Positions 32,016 to 40,942 of a stretch of DNA of 64,000 nucleotides are shown here, piece after piece; the first letter of the stretch is position 1; the number at the start of each line of letters is the position of its first letter. The DNA is from a virus. The DNA is taken from IMG/VR virus record IMGVR_UViG_3300017992_000019, positions 1-64,000 of that record; one strand, written 5' to 3'. The notes below the pieces were generated by a model. It was not told where the DNA came from. It did not search any database and saw only the letters and a program-made list of their open reading frames with translations. The position numbers and the translations under genes are program-made.

Positions 32016-32635
32016 TGCCGCGCGGTGCTATCAGATTGACCGGCAATTGGGCCGGGTTCAAGAAAGCTCTCGAGGGCCGGACTTTCACCACGGCCGCGCG
32101 GAAAAACATGCGCCGGGCAATGGGACTCGTCGGCACACTCGTTGCTCGGGAGGTCCGAGAGCAAATCAAGCGCGGCCGGTACAAGGCAAACGCCGCTCTC
32201 ACCGTTGCGCTCAAGGGAAGCAACGAGCCGCTCAAGGGCAAGAGGACCGGCGAGCTCTGGCAGGCGATCACTCACAAGGTGATCGACGATTTCACCGTTT
32301 TCGTCGGAGTGCTCCGCACGTCCGGCGATTACAACGTCGCGGCCGCGGTGCATCAAGGGGTTTCGATTGGAGTCACTCCGCGAATGCGCGCTATGTTTTG
32401 GGCGCTCTGGAAAATGACTCTAGGCGTTCCGGGAGCGGAGCTCACCTCGAAACGGGCCGAGCAACTTTGGTCGTGGAATAAGGTTTGGTATCCGATCTCG
32501 AGAGCAACGCAAGCGATCGTGATTCCTCCTCGGCCGTTTATGGCTCGAGCGTTTCGCAGTCGAGGCACGCAACGGATCGTGCAAAAGGTTTTGACTGAGG
32601 CGCTCGACGCGACGTTTCAGGAGTTGGTAAAGTGA
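32015..32635 (+). CDS. HK97 gp10-like / virion morphogenesis neck protein
   Basis: 206 residues from ATG 32015. The first helix pair, GFKKALEGRTF then NMRRAMGLVGTLVAREVREQIKRG, and the late PPRPFMARAF resemble the HK97 gp10-like and Mu virion-morphogenesis families, where PxRPF-like motifs are conserved. Between them are helices with W residues. These proteins sit at the head-tail junction. Placement after connector and stopper supports the call. Confidence 0.65.
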   Translation: MPRGAIRLTGNWAGFKKALEGRTFTTAARKNMRRAMGLVGTLVAREVREQIKRGRYKANAALTVALKGSNEPLKGKRTGELWQAITHKVIDDFTVFVGVLRTSGDYNVAAAVHQGVSIGVTPRMRAMFWALWKMTLGVPGAELTSKRAEQLWSWNKVWYPISRATQAIVIPPRPFMARAFRSRGTQRIVQKVLTEALDATFQELVK

Positions 32636-33882
32636 GGCTCAAGAAACTAATCAAGGAGCTCTGTTTCGAGGAGAGCGTGCGAAGTAAGATCACGCTCGGA
32701 GCCGACACCCGTTTGCATCCCGAGTCGAGTTGGTTGCAACTCCTCGCCGATATCAACGGTGCGTATCCGACGACCGACGATCTCACCGTCAAGACATGGG
32801 TCACGAATCCGCAAAGTGTTCGTCAATGGCTCGGTTTCGAGGCCGACGTCGCGCACACCGAGATCGACGGTTCGGTCGTGACCTCGGTCAAGTTTCGTCT
32901 CGGTGACGGCACCTCCGAATTCTATTGGGACGGCGGCGCGTGGTCCGCGGCCGGCGCCTCGGATTGGAACACCGAGGAGGAGATCGCCGACAACATTTCG
33001 GACTTTCCCGCGACCGAGCGCAAGATCCAGGTCGTGATCAACCTCAAGTCTACCAGCACGGCCGCGACTCCATTAGTGACCCGGATCAAGATCCTGTATG
33101 CCTCCGATATCGAATTTCAAGAGGATCTGATCTATCGGTCGCTTGTGCGGTTGCTCCGAAACGAGATCCGGGTCAAGGGTCGGCACGTGATCACGCTTTC
33201 GAGCGCGACCGACACGATCGATCTCGCCGACACATACCCGATCGAGACGCCGTACAACATCCGATCGATCGACGGGGTATTCAACCACACCGACGATTCG
33301 GAACACTGGACCGACTTGTTTTCGAGTTATAACCCGACGACCAAGGTGATCACGCTTTCGTCGACGGTCGCGGCCGGCAAGGTCGTCTGGATCGATTTCC
33401 TTTGGGAGCCCGAGGTCGCGGTCACGACTTCGCAAGACTACTCGGAGGTCGAGAAAGTTCCGTCGCTCATAATCGACGACATTGGTTTGATCGACGCGGT
33501 CGAGCGGGCCCGGCCGGAGTATGTGATCAACAAGTCGGCCGGGACCGGCGTCAAGGTGCCGGGCCCGTTGCAAGGGGATCTCGATCTCGTCTTGCACTTG
33601 ATCACCGACAAGGGCGTCGATCAAATGCGTTTCGCCGACGAGGTCAAGCGGTTTTTCTCGAATCACCCGCAACTCGTATCAACCGGCCTCGACGAGGAAT
33701 ACGACTTATGGTTGTTCGACGAGTACGACATGACCACGGCGGCAAACCGCGGAGACATACACACCGGGCGCATGAGAGCGCAGATCCGAAACGTCTTGTT
33801 TTTTGTCCGGGAGTCGGAGGATATTTACCCGGTCGAGAAATTTATTTTGTCGGGTGATTTTGACACGATCATTCAGGCTTGA
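32632..33882 (+). CDS. Neck or tail-terminator-associated structural protein, 416 aa
   Basis: Starts at GTG 32632 overlapping the previous gene. The N-terminal third is beta-rich with SVKFRLGDGTSEFYWDGGAW; a central helical part starts at FQEDLIYRSLVRLLRNE; the C-terminal part (DLDLVLHLITDKGVDQMRFADEVKRFF) is alpha/beta, as in tail terminator proteins. Just upstream of the sheath gene is where a tail-terminator or completion protein is expected. The family is not certain. Confidence 0.55.
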   Translation: MRLKKLIKELCFEESVRSKITLGADTRLHPESSWLQLLADINGAYPTTDDLTVKTWVTNPQSVRQWLGFEADVAHTEIDGSVVTSVKFRLGDGTSEFYWDGGAWSAAGASDWNTEEEIADNISDFPATERKIQVVINLKSTSTAATPLVTRIKILYASDIEFQEDLIYRSLVRLLRNEIRVKGRHVITLSSATDTIDLADTYPIETPYNIRSIDGVFNHTDDSEHWTDLFSSYNPTTKVITLSSTVAAGKVVWIDFLWEPEVAVTTSQDYSEVEKVPSLIIDDIGLIDAVERARPEYVINKSAGTGVKVPGPLQGDLDLVLHLITDKGVDQMRFADEVKRFFSNHPQLVSTGLDEEYDLWLFDEYDMTTAANRGDIHTGRMRAQIRNVLFFVRESEDIYPVEKFILSGDFDTIIQA

Positions 33883-33902
33883 ATTTCAAAGGAGGAAACA
33901 AA

Positions 33903-36194
33903 ATGTGTGCTCAGAGAAGAATCGGACCCGTTCGCGGCGCAGGCGTTGCGATCGTGGAAAAGGAAGGCGACAAACCGATCGAGGCGGGAGCTCTTGGGTG
34001 GGCGGCGTATGCCGGGATTCTGGAAAAGGGCGACGTCGGCAAGCTGATCCAAGCGAGCTCGAAAAAGGCGTTCGAGAAAAAGTGCGGCGGGTATATCGAC
34101 GACTCGTTGCTCCCGGATGCCTGTTTCGACTACTACGATCTCGCTCGCGGCGCCGGCGGTCTGTTGCTTGTGAGGGTCACCGACGGAAACGAGTTGCCGT
34201 CGGAGGTGACCTTGTATGCCCGACGCACAACTCAGTCGCCTATGGGAACGCTCAAGGCGAAAAACGGGGGTCGGTGGGGCGGCAAGGCTAACAAGTACAC
34301 CGACGACATGCCCAACGGCGGCGCGACCGACCTCACGAACACGACCCTCGACACCGGGCAGGCCATGAAAACCGACGAGTGGAAAGGCGGATACGTCGAG
34401 CTCGCCGAGGTGCCGAATGTGCAGTATCCGATCATCGGCAACGACGACGCCGGCGTGATCACCGTCGCCGCGGATCAGACCATGCTCGACGACTGGACGG
34501 CCGGAGGCGCGACCGACGATCGGTTTTATCTTGTGCTCGAAAACGAGGGCAAGATGCTCTCCTATGAGATCCGCGACGGCGAGGAGAATCCCGACACCGA
34601 GTTCGGGCTTTTCATTTATGTCGACGGCGCGCTCGCGAACAATTGGGCCAACCTGTCGACCGATCCCGCGTCGCCGAGGTATTGGGTCAACGTGATCAAC
34701 AACGACGGCAACAACGCCGAGATCGAGGTCGTCGATCTCTGGACCGGAGCACACGTCGCGGACGTCCGGCCGGCGAATCACTACGGCGAGATCGACACCG
34801 TGACCGCGACGGTCTTGACCGCGGTGATCCATGAGTTCAACCCGGCCGCGACCGGAGACGGCAACGGCACGTGTGCGCTCGGGACCACGACCGACGACAT
34901 GGTCGCGCAGACCTTGACGATCACTTTCACCGACCCGACCACATACGACGTCGTCTCCGACAAGTTCGGCACGGTCGCGAGCGGTGAGACCGTCGGCACT
35001 CAAACGGATCCAAACAACAAGTGGACACCTCCGTTCACCCTCACGGCCGGAGCGACCGCATGGGAGGCCGCGGACGTCGCGACCTTGACCTACAAGCCGT
35101 TCGTGCCGGACTCGTTGATCGACGGGTACGTGTACCCGGACAAGGTCAATGCGAAGCGTGAGAAGTATCGGATCGTCGACAACGATCACGACACGATCAC
35201 CGCGGCACCGGGATCCGACCTCACCGTGAGCGGCGCGCCGGCCGACGAGTTCCTCGTCGTCGCTCCGCTGGAAATGGAGGGAGGCCGCGACGGGATCGCC
35301 GACCTCACCGACGCGGACTATATCGCCGCGTGGGACACCGCGACCTCGTTGTTCAATCAGATCCACGGCAAGAATCTCGGGCTTGTGAAAATGGCAACGC
35401 CGGGGATCACCTCGACCGCGGTGCAGAAAGCCGGGATCGCATACGCCGACGCGAAAAACCATCAGTATCGGATCGAGGTGCCGGACACGACCACGACCGA
35501 GGAGTCGGCGGATCTGTACGTCAACGACACGATCGGGCGTTCCGATTTCGCCGTCGTGAATTTCCCGTCGTATGCGTATGTCACCGATCCCGACGACGAC
35601 GGATCGGGCAAGCGCAAGCTCGTCTCATGCACCGGCATGATCCACGGCCGGGAGGCGCGCACGGCGGTCGACTACACCGGGTATCACAAGGCCGGCGCCG
35701 GCGTCGATCAGATCCTCCCGTCGATCCTCGAGCTCCCGACGGGAGACACGATCCTCGACGAGGAGTATCTCAACCCGCTCGGGATCGGTCTGATCAAAAA
35801 GGTCAAGGGCAATTTCGTCCTGTGGGGCGATCGCACCTTGCACGTCGATCCCGCGTGGAAGTGGAAGCATCAACGCGAGATGCTCTCGTATTACGAGAAC
35901 GTGCTCCGCGAGTCGTTCGACTGGATCATTTTCATGATCAACGATCCGGTCACCGAGAAAATGGCGCTCACTTCCATGAAAACCTTTTTCCTGCCGGAGT
36001 GGCGCAAGCGTGCGCTCCGCGGCGACACTTTCGAGGAGGCGGCGCGGATCAAGATCGACAGCGAGATCAACACCGACGTCGTGCGCGCGGCCGGCGAAAT
36101 GTACGCGCAAGTCGCGTTGCAACTGGCCGACACCGTCGAGCGGTTCATCATCGAAATCGGCAAGCAGGGAATTTTCGAGTCGGTTGCCGCGTAG
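33903..36194 (+). CDS. Contractile tail sheath protein
   Basis: 763 residues from ATG 33903 after AAAGGAGGAAACAAA. The N terminus includes GPVRGAGVAIVEKEGDKPIEAG, GYIDDSLLPD and GAGGLLLVRVTDG. Large beta-rich insertions follow in the middle. The C terminus has the sheath core: GKNLGLVKMATPGITSTAVQKAGIAYAD, split by loops, and the final FDWIIFMINDPVTEKMALTSM with the ADTVERFIIEIGKQ helix, matching the domain that links sheath subunits. It drives contraction onto the tube. The gene is long for the family because of the inserted domains. Confidence 0.88.
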   Translation: MCAQRRIGPVRGAGVAIVEKEGDKPIEAGALGWAAYAGILEKGDVGKLIQASSKKAFEKKCGGYIDDSLLPDACFDYYDLARGAGGLLLVRVTDGNELPSEVTLYARRTTQSPMGTLKAKNGGRWGGKANKYTDDMPNGGATDLTNTTLDTGQAMKTDEWKGGYVELAEVPNVQYPIIGNDDAGVITVAADQTMLDDWTAGGATDDRFYLVLENEGKMLSYEIRDGEENPDTEFGLFIYVDGALANNWANLSTDPASPRYWVNVINNDGNNAEIEVVDLWTGAHVADVRPANHYGEIDTVTATVLTAVIHEFNPAATGDGNGTCALGTTTDDMVAQTLTITFTDPTTYDVVSDKFGTVASGETVGTQTDPNNKWTPPFTLTAGATAWEAADVATLTYKPFVPDSLIDGYVYPDKVNAKREKYRIVDNDHDTITAAPGSDLTVSGAPADEFLVVAPLEMEGGRDGIADLTDADYIAAWDTATSLFNQIHGKNLGLVKMATPGITSTAVQKAGIAYADAKNHQYRIEVPDTTTTEESADLYVNDTIGRSDFAVVNFPSYAYVTDPDDDGSGKRKLVSCTGMIHGREARTAVDYTGYHKAGAGVDQILPSILELPTGDTILDEEYLNPLGIGLIKKVKGNFVLWGDRTLHVDPAWKWKHQREMLSYYENVLRESFDWIIFMINDPVTEKMALTSMKTFFLPEWRKRALRGDTFEEAARIKIDSEINTDVVRAAGEMYAQVALQLADTVERFIIEIGKQGIFESVAA

Positions 36195-36227
36195 GTGTTC
36201 CGGTAGGGGGGGATCGGGAGGCCGATC

Positions 36228-36458
36228 ATGGTAGACGTGAAAAAGCAACGCGGACAAGGCGGGCCCCCGCAACGACAGGGCGGCAAGGCAACTTGCGAAT
36301 GTCCGAAGTGTGGGTTTGTCATGGAACACACCGAGCGCGGAACACCTTGCATCAAATTCAAGTGCCCGAAGTGCGGCGCCACGATGGGACCGCCCGGAGG
36401 CGAGCACGGATTCAAAAAAGAGGAAACCAAAAAAGGTTTTTGGGACGGCGTGATCTAG
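36228..36458 (+). CDS. Double-CxxC zinc-ribbon protein ending in FWDGVI, 76 aa
   Basis: The body holds CECPKCG (residues 23-29), a Cys near 41 and CPKCGATMG (about 46-54), giving a rubredoxin- or ribbon-like zinc site. The disordered N terminus is KKQRGQGGPPQRQ and the C terminus is KKGFWDGVI. The last six residues equal those of the scaffold-like and 93-residue proteins. The gene lies between sheath and tube genes, an unusual place for a zinc ribbon. The shared tail suggests that it travels with, or into, the capsid. Confidence 0.7.
   Translation: MVDVKKQRGQGGPPQRQGGKATCECPKCGFVMEHTERGTPCIKFKCPKCGATMGPPGGEHGFKKEETKKGFWDGVI
36438..36458 (+). repeat. FWDGVI-coding repeat, copy 3
   Basis: Identical over 21 nt to copy 1 at 22253-22273, including the TAG stop, although the host genes are otherwise unrelated. 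Confidence 0.9.
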
Positions 36459-36494
36459 CGTCGCACCGAAACGAAAAAACAAGGAGGATCAGTC

Positions 36495-36704
36495 ATGGCG
36501 GTAACACTGAAAAAGTATGTGGGAGACGGCGGCGCAGGTCTTGACGACTCAATGGGATTCGACAACCTGTACGACGTGCTCAAGGCACTCGCCGACGCGC
36601 AAAACGATCTGGTGACGCAGTTCAATCAGTTCCGGGCCGACTACAACGCGAGCACGGTGCCGACGACCTCGACCGATTTGGCGTCGGCCGTGACCGTCGA
36701 GTAG
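36495..36704 (+). CDS. Small tail-region protein, 69 aa
   Basis: Starts at ATG 36495 after AAGGAGGATCAGTC, a strong ribosome binding site. A short helical protein (FDNLYDVLKALADAQNDLVTQFNQFRADYNAS) with no motif, between sheath and tube genes. Good initiation signals and small size suggest a structural or chaperone role. Not recognised. Confidence 0.6.
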   Translation: MAVTLKKYVGDGGAGLDDSMGFDNLYDVLKALADAQNDLVTQFNQFRADYNASTVPTTSTDLASAVTVE

Positions 36705-36721
36705 GCAACTCAACCCGGTCA

Positions 36722-36744
36722 AAGGATCTTGTAGAGGGATCCTT
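36722..36744 (+). promoter_or_regulatory. Small hairpin before the tube gene
   Basis: AAGGATC (36722-36728) pairs with GATCCTT (36738-36744) in the leader of the tail tube gene, just upstream of its ribosome binding site. It may affect mRNA stability or termination; no U-run follows. Confidence 0.35.
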
Positions 36745-36762
36745 GCCGAAAGGAGAAAGGCA

Positions 36763-37200
36763 ATGAAAGGCGTATTGCAGAAAGATCACATCCCGGTCAA
36801 CAAGTATCAGTTGCTTGTGCTCGGGATGCCGGCGCTAACCTTCACCGAGATTTCGGGGATCGAGGAGGAGTTGCAGACGACCGAGCTCCCGGATCGCACG
36901 ACCGCCAGTGGAGGGCACACGGGCCCGGTCGAGTTCACCGCGCAAACTCCGCTCTGGCATACGATCGAGCGGATCGCGCTCGAGGCGTGGCTCGTCGAGG
37001 GACAGGATCCCGTTTCGCCTCTTTACAAAAAAGAGGCGACCCTTGTGTTGCAGTCGATCTCGGGACAGACGATCGCGACCTACTCAATGCTCGGGTTGTA
37101 CGTGAGCAAGAGAGGTCTCCCGGATCTCGCAATGGAAAACGAGGGCGAGGGCGCTTTCATCGAATGGACTTTCAAAGCGGATCAGTTGCTCCCGGTCTAA
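36763..37200 (+). CDS. Tail tube protein (T4 gp19-like)
   Basis: 145 residues after AAAGGAGAAAGGCA. The pattern YQLLVLGMPALTFTEISGIEEE, then TELPDRT, then VEFTAQTPLW, then the KKEATLVLQS and FIEWTFKADQLLP strands is that of the gp19 tube family, in which the first strand block and the SGI segment are conserved. It forms the rigid inner tube of the contractile tail. It sits between sheath and chaperone genes, the standard order. Confidence 0.82.
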   Translation: MKGVLQKDHIPVNKYQLLVLGMPALTFTEISGIEEELQTTELPDRTTASGGHTGPVEFTAQTPLWHTIERIALEAWLVEGQDPVSPLYKKEATLVLQSISGQTIATYSMLGLYVSKRGLPDLAMENEGEGAFIEWTFKADQLLPV

Positions 37201-37239
37201 CCGTCGACGCAACGACCCCGCAAGGTTTTGACCTATCAA

Positions 37240-37255
37240 GATCGCTCCGGCGATC
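37240..37255 (+). promoter_or_regulatory. GATCGC hairpin with TCCG tetraloop before the chaperone gene
   Basis: GATCGC (37240-37245), TCCG, GCGATC (37250-37255) form a compact hairpin ending just upstream of the TTGGAGG ribosome binding site of the next gene. It might limit initiation. Confidence 0.35.
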
Positions 37256-37270
37256 GATTGGAGGTAAACC

Positions 37271-38101
37271 ATGCAACCCAACGAACCCGGAAACAAGATC
37301 AATCGGACAACCCTCGGCGAGCACGGTTTGAAGCTCCCGATCGGTGTTCTCGACAGCAAGACCGGAAACCTCGGCAAGGTTTTCGAGGTCCGGCCGTGGC
37401 GCCTCAAAGAGGAACGCGAGATCGGAAAGATCCGAGCGGCCAACGAGCACGCCTCGGTCGCGGAGTATGTCGCAATGGTCCTCGCGACCATGTGCATACG
37501 ATTCGGCAACCACGATTTCGAGAAAATGAAATTCGAGGAGCGACGGTTGCTCCTTTCAACCGCGTACATGGCCGACGTGTTTTATGCTTACGTGTGGTTG
37601 AGAAAAGACGCGGTCGGAAACGAGTTGAAACTCGATCTCACGTGCGGGAGTTGCCGGTCGAAATTCGATTTCGTCGGAGACCTCAACTCGGTCGAGGTTG
37701 GCTCGATCGACAAGATTGACGACGGAAATTGGTCGTACAAGCTCAAGACGCCGATCGAGATCCGCGGCAAGCTGATCGGCGAATTCAAGCTCGGCCCGGC
37801 GAGGTGGAACACTCTCGAGACGATCCCGGCCGGCACTCGTCGGTTCGATACTGGCGCCGCGAAGTCGGCGATCATCCGGGGATCGATCATTGAGCTCGGC
37901 GAGCTCGGAGCGATCCCGGTGACCGACAACGAGCTTGACGAGCTCACGAAATACGATCTCGAGCGGATCACAACCCTGATCAACGATCGACCGATCGGCC
38001 CGACCATGTCGGTCGAGGGCAAGTGCACCTCATGCGGAGCACCTTTCGAGCACGCGATCGAATGGGCGACCGATGATTTTTTCGCACCTTCCTCGAGTTG
38101 A
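37271..38101 (+). CDS. Tail assembly chaperone, zero-frame product
   Basis: 276 residues from ATG 37271 after TTGGAGG. Helical middle (FEVRPWRLKEEREIGKIRAANEHASVAEYV in two helices), a CGSC pair near residue 120 and a CTSCGAPF pair near residue 256 that could bind zinc. Its position between tube and tape measure is where phages place the chaperone pair made by frameshifting. The frame ends at TGA 38099-38101 just after a T-TTT-TTC site, and the -1 frame stays open to 38265. Also resembles, in size and cysteine content, T4-like baseplate hub assembly proteins. Confidence 0.65.
   Translation: MQPNEPGNKINRTTLGEHGLKLPIGVLDSKTGNLGKVFEVRPWRLKEEREIGKIRAANEHASVAEYVAMVLATMCIRFGNHDFEKMKFEERRLLLSTAYMADVFYAYVWLRKDAVGNELKLDLTCGSCRSKFDFVGDLNSVEVGSIDKIDDGNWSYKLKTPIEIRGKLIGEFKLGPARWNTLETIPAGTRRFDTGAAKSAIIRGSIIELGELGAIPVTDNELDELTKYDLERITTLINDRPIGPTMSVEGKCTSCGAPFEHAIEWATDDFFAPSSS
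38077..38083 (+). promoter_or_regulatory. Slippery heptamer for -1 frameshifting
   Basis: T-TTT-TTC at 38077-38083 is read as (GA)T TTT TTC in the zero frame and fits X-XXY-YYZ. After a -1 slip, reading continues at CGC (38083). Downstream, GGAGGAGGATCTCC/CTCCTCGAGGAG-type inverted repeats (about 38103-38130) could form stimulating structure. Confidence 0.7.
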
Positions 38102-38265
38102 GAAAGGAGGAGGATCTCCTCGAGGAGGCGTTCGTGTTCATGTATTACCTGCCGGGGATCACGTTTCAAGACCTCCTCGGCATGACCTCGAGAGAGAGGT
38201 TATGGTTGTTGAAACGACTTGCAAAGGAGCTCAAGAGTCGCCCGCGCATGTCGCGTTTTTTCTAG
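38083..38265 (+). CDS. Tail assembly chaperone, -1 frame extension
   Basis: After the slip the frame codes about 60 residues, RTFLELRKEEDLLEEAFVF then MYYLPGITFQDLLGMTSRER and WLLKRLAKELKSRP, up to TAG 38263-38265. The sequence is clearly protein-like (helical, amphipathic, with W and LLG-type motifs seen in other chaperone extensions) and has no strong start of its own at the frameshift. An internal AAAGGAGGAGG upstream of GTG/ATG codons near 38134-38140 could allow separate initiation instead. The tape measure gene follows after 12 nt. Confidence 0.65.
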   Translation, partial: RTFLELRKEEDLLEEAFVFMYYLPGITFQDLLGMTSRERLWLLKRLAKELKSRPRMSRFF

Positions 38266-38277
38266 GAGGTTGATCAA

Positions 38278-40932
38278 GTGGCGCTCACGAAAGTCGGTCT
38301 AGGCGCGGAAATCAACGTCAACCCGCGAGGAGCGGTCAAGGGCATGGGACAGGCCCGGGATGCAATGGGCCGTTTCACAAAGTCGACGGGCGACGCGACA
38401 GCCGCGATCGGCCGGACCGAGTCGGCCGCGACTCGTGCCGCGCAGAGAATCGGGCAGGCTTTCGTCAAGGCCGGCGACAAGATTGACAAGTTCGGGCAGT
38501 CAATGCGTTCCGTTGCAATGGCGACGGCCGGAGCAACGGTCGTCGTCGGCGCCGGCGTCAAGCAAGCGGCCGACTTTGAACAAGGCATGGCCGATCTCGG
38601 TGCCGTTGTTGTTGCCGGTAAGAATCCCCCGGCCGACGCAATGGAGCAACTCACGGCGAAAGCTAAAGAGATGGGGATCATCACCGCTTTCTCCGCGAGC
38701 GAAGCGGCCGACGCAATGCAAGAGCTCGCTCGAGCCGGTGCGACTGTCGAGGAGAATGTCGGCGGGATCAAGGGAGTGCTCGACCTCGCGGCCGCGGGGA
38801 ACGTGTCGTATCAAGAATCGGCAATGATCGTCGCCAATATCACCCGGGCAATGGGACGATCGTTCAAAGACTCGACGCAACTTGCCGACGTGCTCGCAAT
38901 GACCTCGGCGCGGACCAATGTCACCGTGACCTCACTCGGCGACGCGTTCCGATACGCGGCGCCGCAAGCGAAAGTCATGGGCATGAGTGCCGAGGAAACC
39001 GCGGCCGTGCTCGGAAAGCTCGGCGACGCGGGTCTCAAGGGATCGATCGGCGGCACCTCCTTTACAAACATGATGGTCAAGCTCACGAAACCGAGTGAGA
39101 AAGCCAAAAAGATAATGAAGAAGTTTCGGATCGAGCTCGAGAATACCGACGGCACTCTCAAGCCGATCTCCGATATCGTCGGGCAGTTTTCGTCAAAGCT
39201 CAAAGGCATGACAAGCTCGGTTGATCGCGCGGCGATCATGACCGAGATTTTCGGGATCCGCGGACAAAAGGCGTTCGCCGCACTCATGCAAGCCGGCGAG
39301 CAATCGATCGCCGAAATGGTTTCGGATCTCGAGCAAGCCTCCGGCGTCGCCGACAAGATGGCGCAAACCCGTCTCGCCTCTCTCAAGGGGCAACTCAAAA
39401 TGATGGCGGCATCGGTCGAGGGTCTCTCGATCGAATTGTTTTCGGGACTCGGCGAGGGAATGCGAGGCACGGTCACCGAGGCAACGGCGGGTCTCAATAA
39501 CATTCTGTATGCCGTGCAAGGTCTCAAGGCGGCACAAAAGGAGGGAGCGGATCAACAGGCGGTTGTCAACAAGTTGACCGAAAAATACGGCGAGACTGTC
39601 GTTGCAGTCGCACAGGGGATCATGGACGCGATCCAGTTTATGAAAGACGCTTGGAACGCGGTCGTCGACACGATCAAGTCGGTTGGCCGGGCGCTCGAGT
39701 CGGTGCTCGGCAAGCGAGGCGTTCGGGTGCTCGTCGGGATCATTGGCAAGGTGACCATGCTCGCGGCCGTGATTGCACCGATCGCCGCGGTGCTCGCCGG
39801 GATCGCGTTTGTGCTCAAGGCGGTCGTGTGGCCGGCGATTATCAAGACCGGCAAGATCGTCAACTCGACTTTCGGGAAGTGGCTGATCCTCCTCACTCTC
39901 GTCGCAAAGTTCATCGGAGACGTGAGCGAGAAAGCCGGCAAGAAAGACGCGGCCGTGCAAGCGAGGATCGATCGACTCCGGTCTCGGAACGCGGAGCGAC
40001 AAAAGCTCTATGCTTGGAAAGCGTCGCGGGCCGACAGGGCGGCGGATAGTGCGAGACTTGCATCGGCTGAAAAGACATTCCAGCGAGCGCAACAATTGCG
40101 AGATCGAGGTTCCATAAGCGAGGCGCATTTCGCGAATCAGAAAAAGATCTATGCCTCCGAAGTCGATCGACATTCCTCAACGAGCTATGAGCACCAAACT
40201 CTCAAGGCCGTCGAAATGGCGCAGACCGCGGGCGACAAGTACCAAGAGGTCGCGCAAGGCGCGGTCGACGCCGCGGGCACCGCGTCGGAGGCATGGGTCA
40301 AGGGCGCCGGCGACGTCAAGAATGGAGTCGCGCAGATCACCGCGGCCGAGGAGGAGCTCGCCGACGAGCACACCGGGTTGATCGGTCTTTTCGTTGACGG
40401 TTGGGATCTGATCACCGACGGCGCCGTGCTCGCGTATGAGGGTCTCGGCGGCACGACCGAGAGGGTCAAGCAACAACGGATCGAAATGATGCTCCTCAAC
40501 AAGGAGTATGATCGCCTCGCGGCCAAGTGGTCGAGGCGCACCGGTGAATTTCGAGCGCCGGGCGCGCTAGATGTTTTGGGGCAAATGGTACATGAGGCAA
40601 TGGAGGAGGGGCGGATCAAGGGCGAAATGGAACGCGAAAAGGAGCTCATGCGGATCGAGAAACAAAAGGAGAGGGACAAGAGAGAGCAAGAGGAATGGAC
40701 AAAAGAGTTTCATGGAAAGTTCGACGATTGGGCGAAAGCTCAACGCGAGGCCGAGACAAACGTCAACATCAAAAACACGATGTGTCTTGACGGCAAGGCG
40801 GTCTCATGGGCTCTCACGAAACAGCAACAGGAGATCCAGCAACGGGCCGGCGCGAAGTCGACCAAGTATCAGCAAACCCTTTCGCGGCAACACGGCGCAC
40901 TCCCGGGCACGGTCAACGTGAGCTCGTCGTAA
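38278..40932 (+). CDS. Tail tape measure protein (TP901-like)
   Basis: 884 residues, GTG 38278 after TAGGAGGTTGATC. Starts with NPRGAVKGMGQARDAMGRF, then the TP901 core: ADFEQGMADLGAVV, MGIITAFSASEAADAMQELARAG, ALTMTSARTNVT-like segments and the IGGTSFTNMMVKL motif. Hydrophobic helices around 475-515 (VTMLAAVIAPIAAVLAGIAFVL) may insert into the host membrane. Coiled-coil rich C-terminal third ending in a TMCLDGKAVSWAL segment. The length implies a tail of roughly 130 nm at 1.5 A per residue, a rule of thumb only. Confidence 0.9.
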   Translation: MALTKVGLGAEINVNPRGAVKGMGQARDAMGRFTKSTGDATAAIGRTESAATRAAQRIGQAFVKAGDKIDKFGQSMRSVAMATAGATVVVGAGVKQAADFEQGMADLGAVVVAGKNPPADAMEQLTAKAKEMGIITAFSASEAADAMQELARAGATVEENVGGIKGVLDLAAAGNVSYQESAMIVANITRAMGRSFKDSTQLADVLAMTSARTNVTVTSLGDAFRYAAPQAKVMGMSAEETAAVLGKLGDAGLKGSIGGTSFTNMMVKLTKPSEKAKKIMKKFRIELENTDGTLKPISDIVGQFSSKLKGMTSSVDRAAIMTEIFGIRGQKAFAALMQAGEQSIAEMVSDLEQASGVADKMAQTRLASLKGQLKMMAASVEGLSIELFSGLGEGMRGTVTEATAGLNNILYAVQGLKAAQKEGADQQAVVNKLTEKYGETVVAVAQGIMDAIQFMKDAWNAVVDTIKSVGRALESVLGKRGVRVLVGIIGKVTMLAAVIAPIAAVLAGIAFVLKAVVWPAIIKTGKIVNSTFGKWLILLTLVAKFIGDVSEKAGKKDAAVQARIDRLRSRNAERQKLYAWKASRADRAADSARLASAEKTFQRAQQLRDRGSISEAHFANQKKIYASEVDRHSSTSYEHQTLKAVEMAQTAGDKYQEVAQGAVDAAGTASEAWVKGAGDVKNGVAQITAAEEELADEHTGLIGLFVDGWDLITDGAVLAYEGLGGTTERVKQQRIEMMLLNKEYDRLAAKWSRRTGEFRAPGALDVLGQMVHEAMEEGRIKGEMEREKELMRIEKQKERDKREQEEWTKEFHGKFDDWAKAQREAETNVNIKNTMCLDGKAVSWALTKQQQEIQQRAGAKSTKYQQTLSRQHGALPGTVNVSSS

Positions 40933-40942
40933 GGAGAGGACA

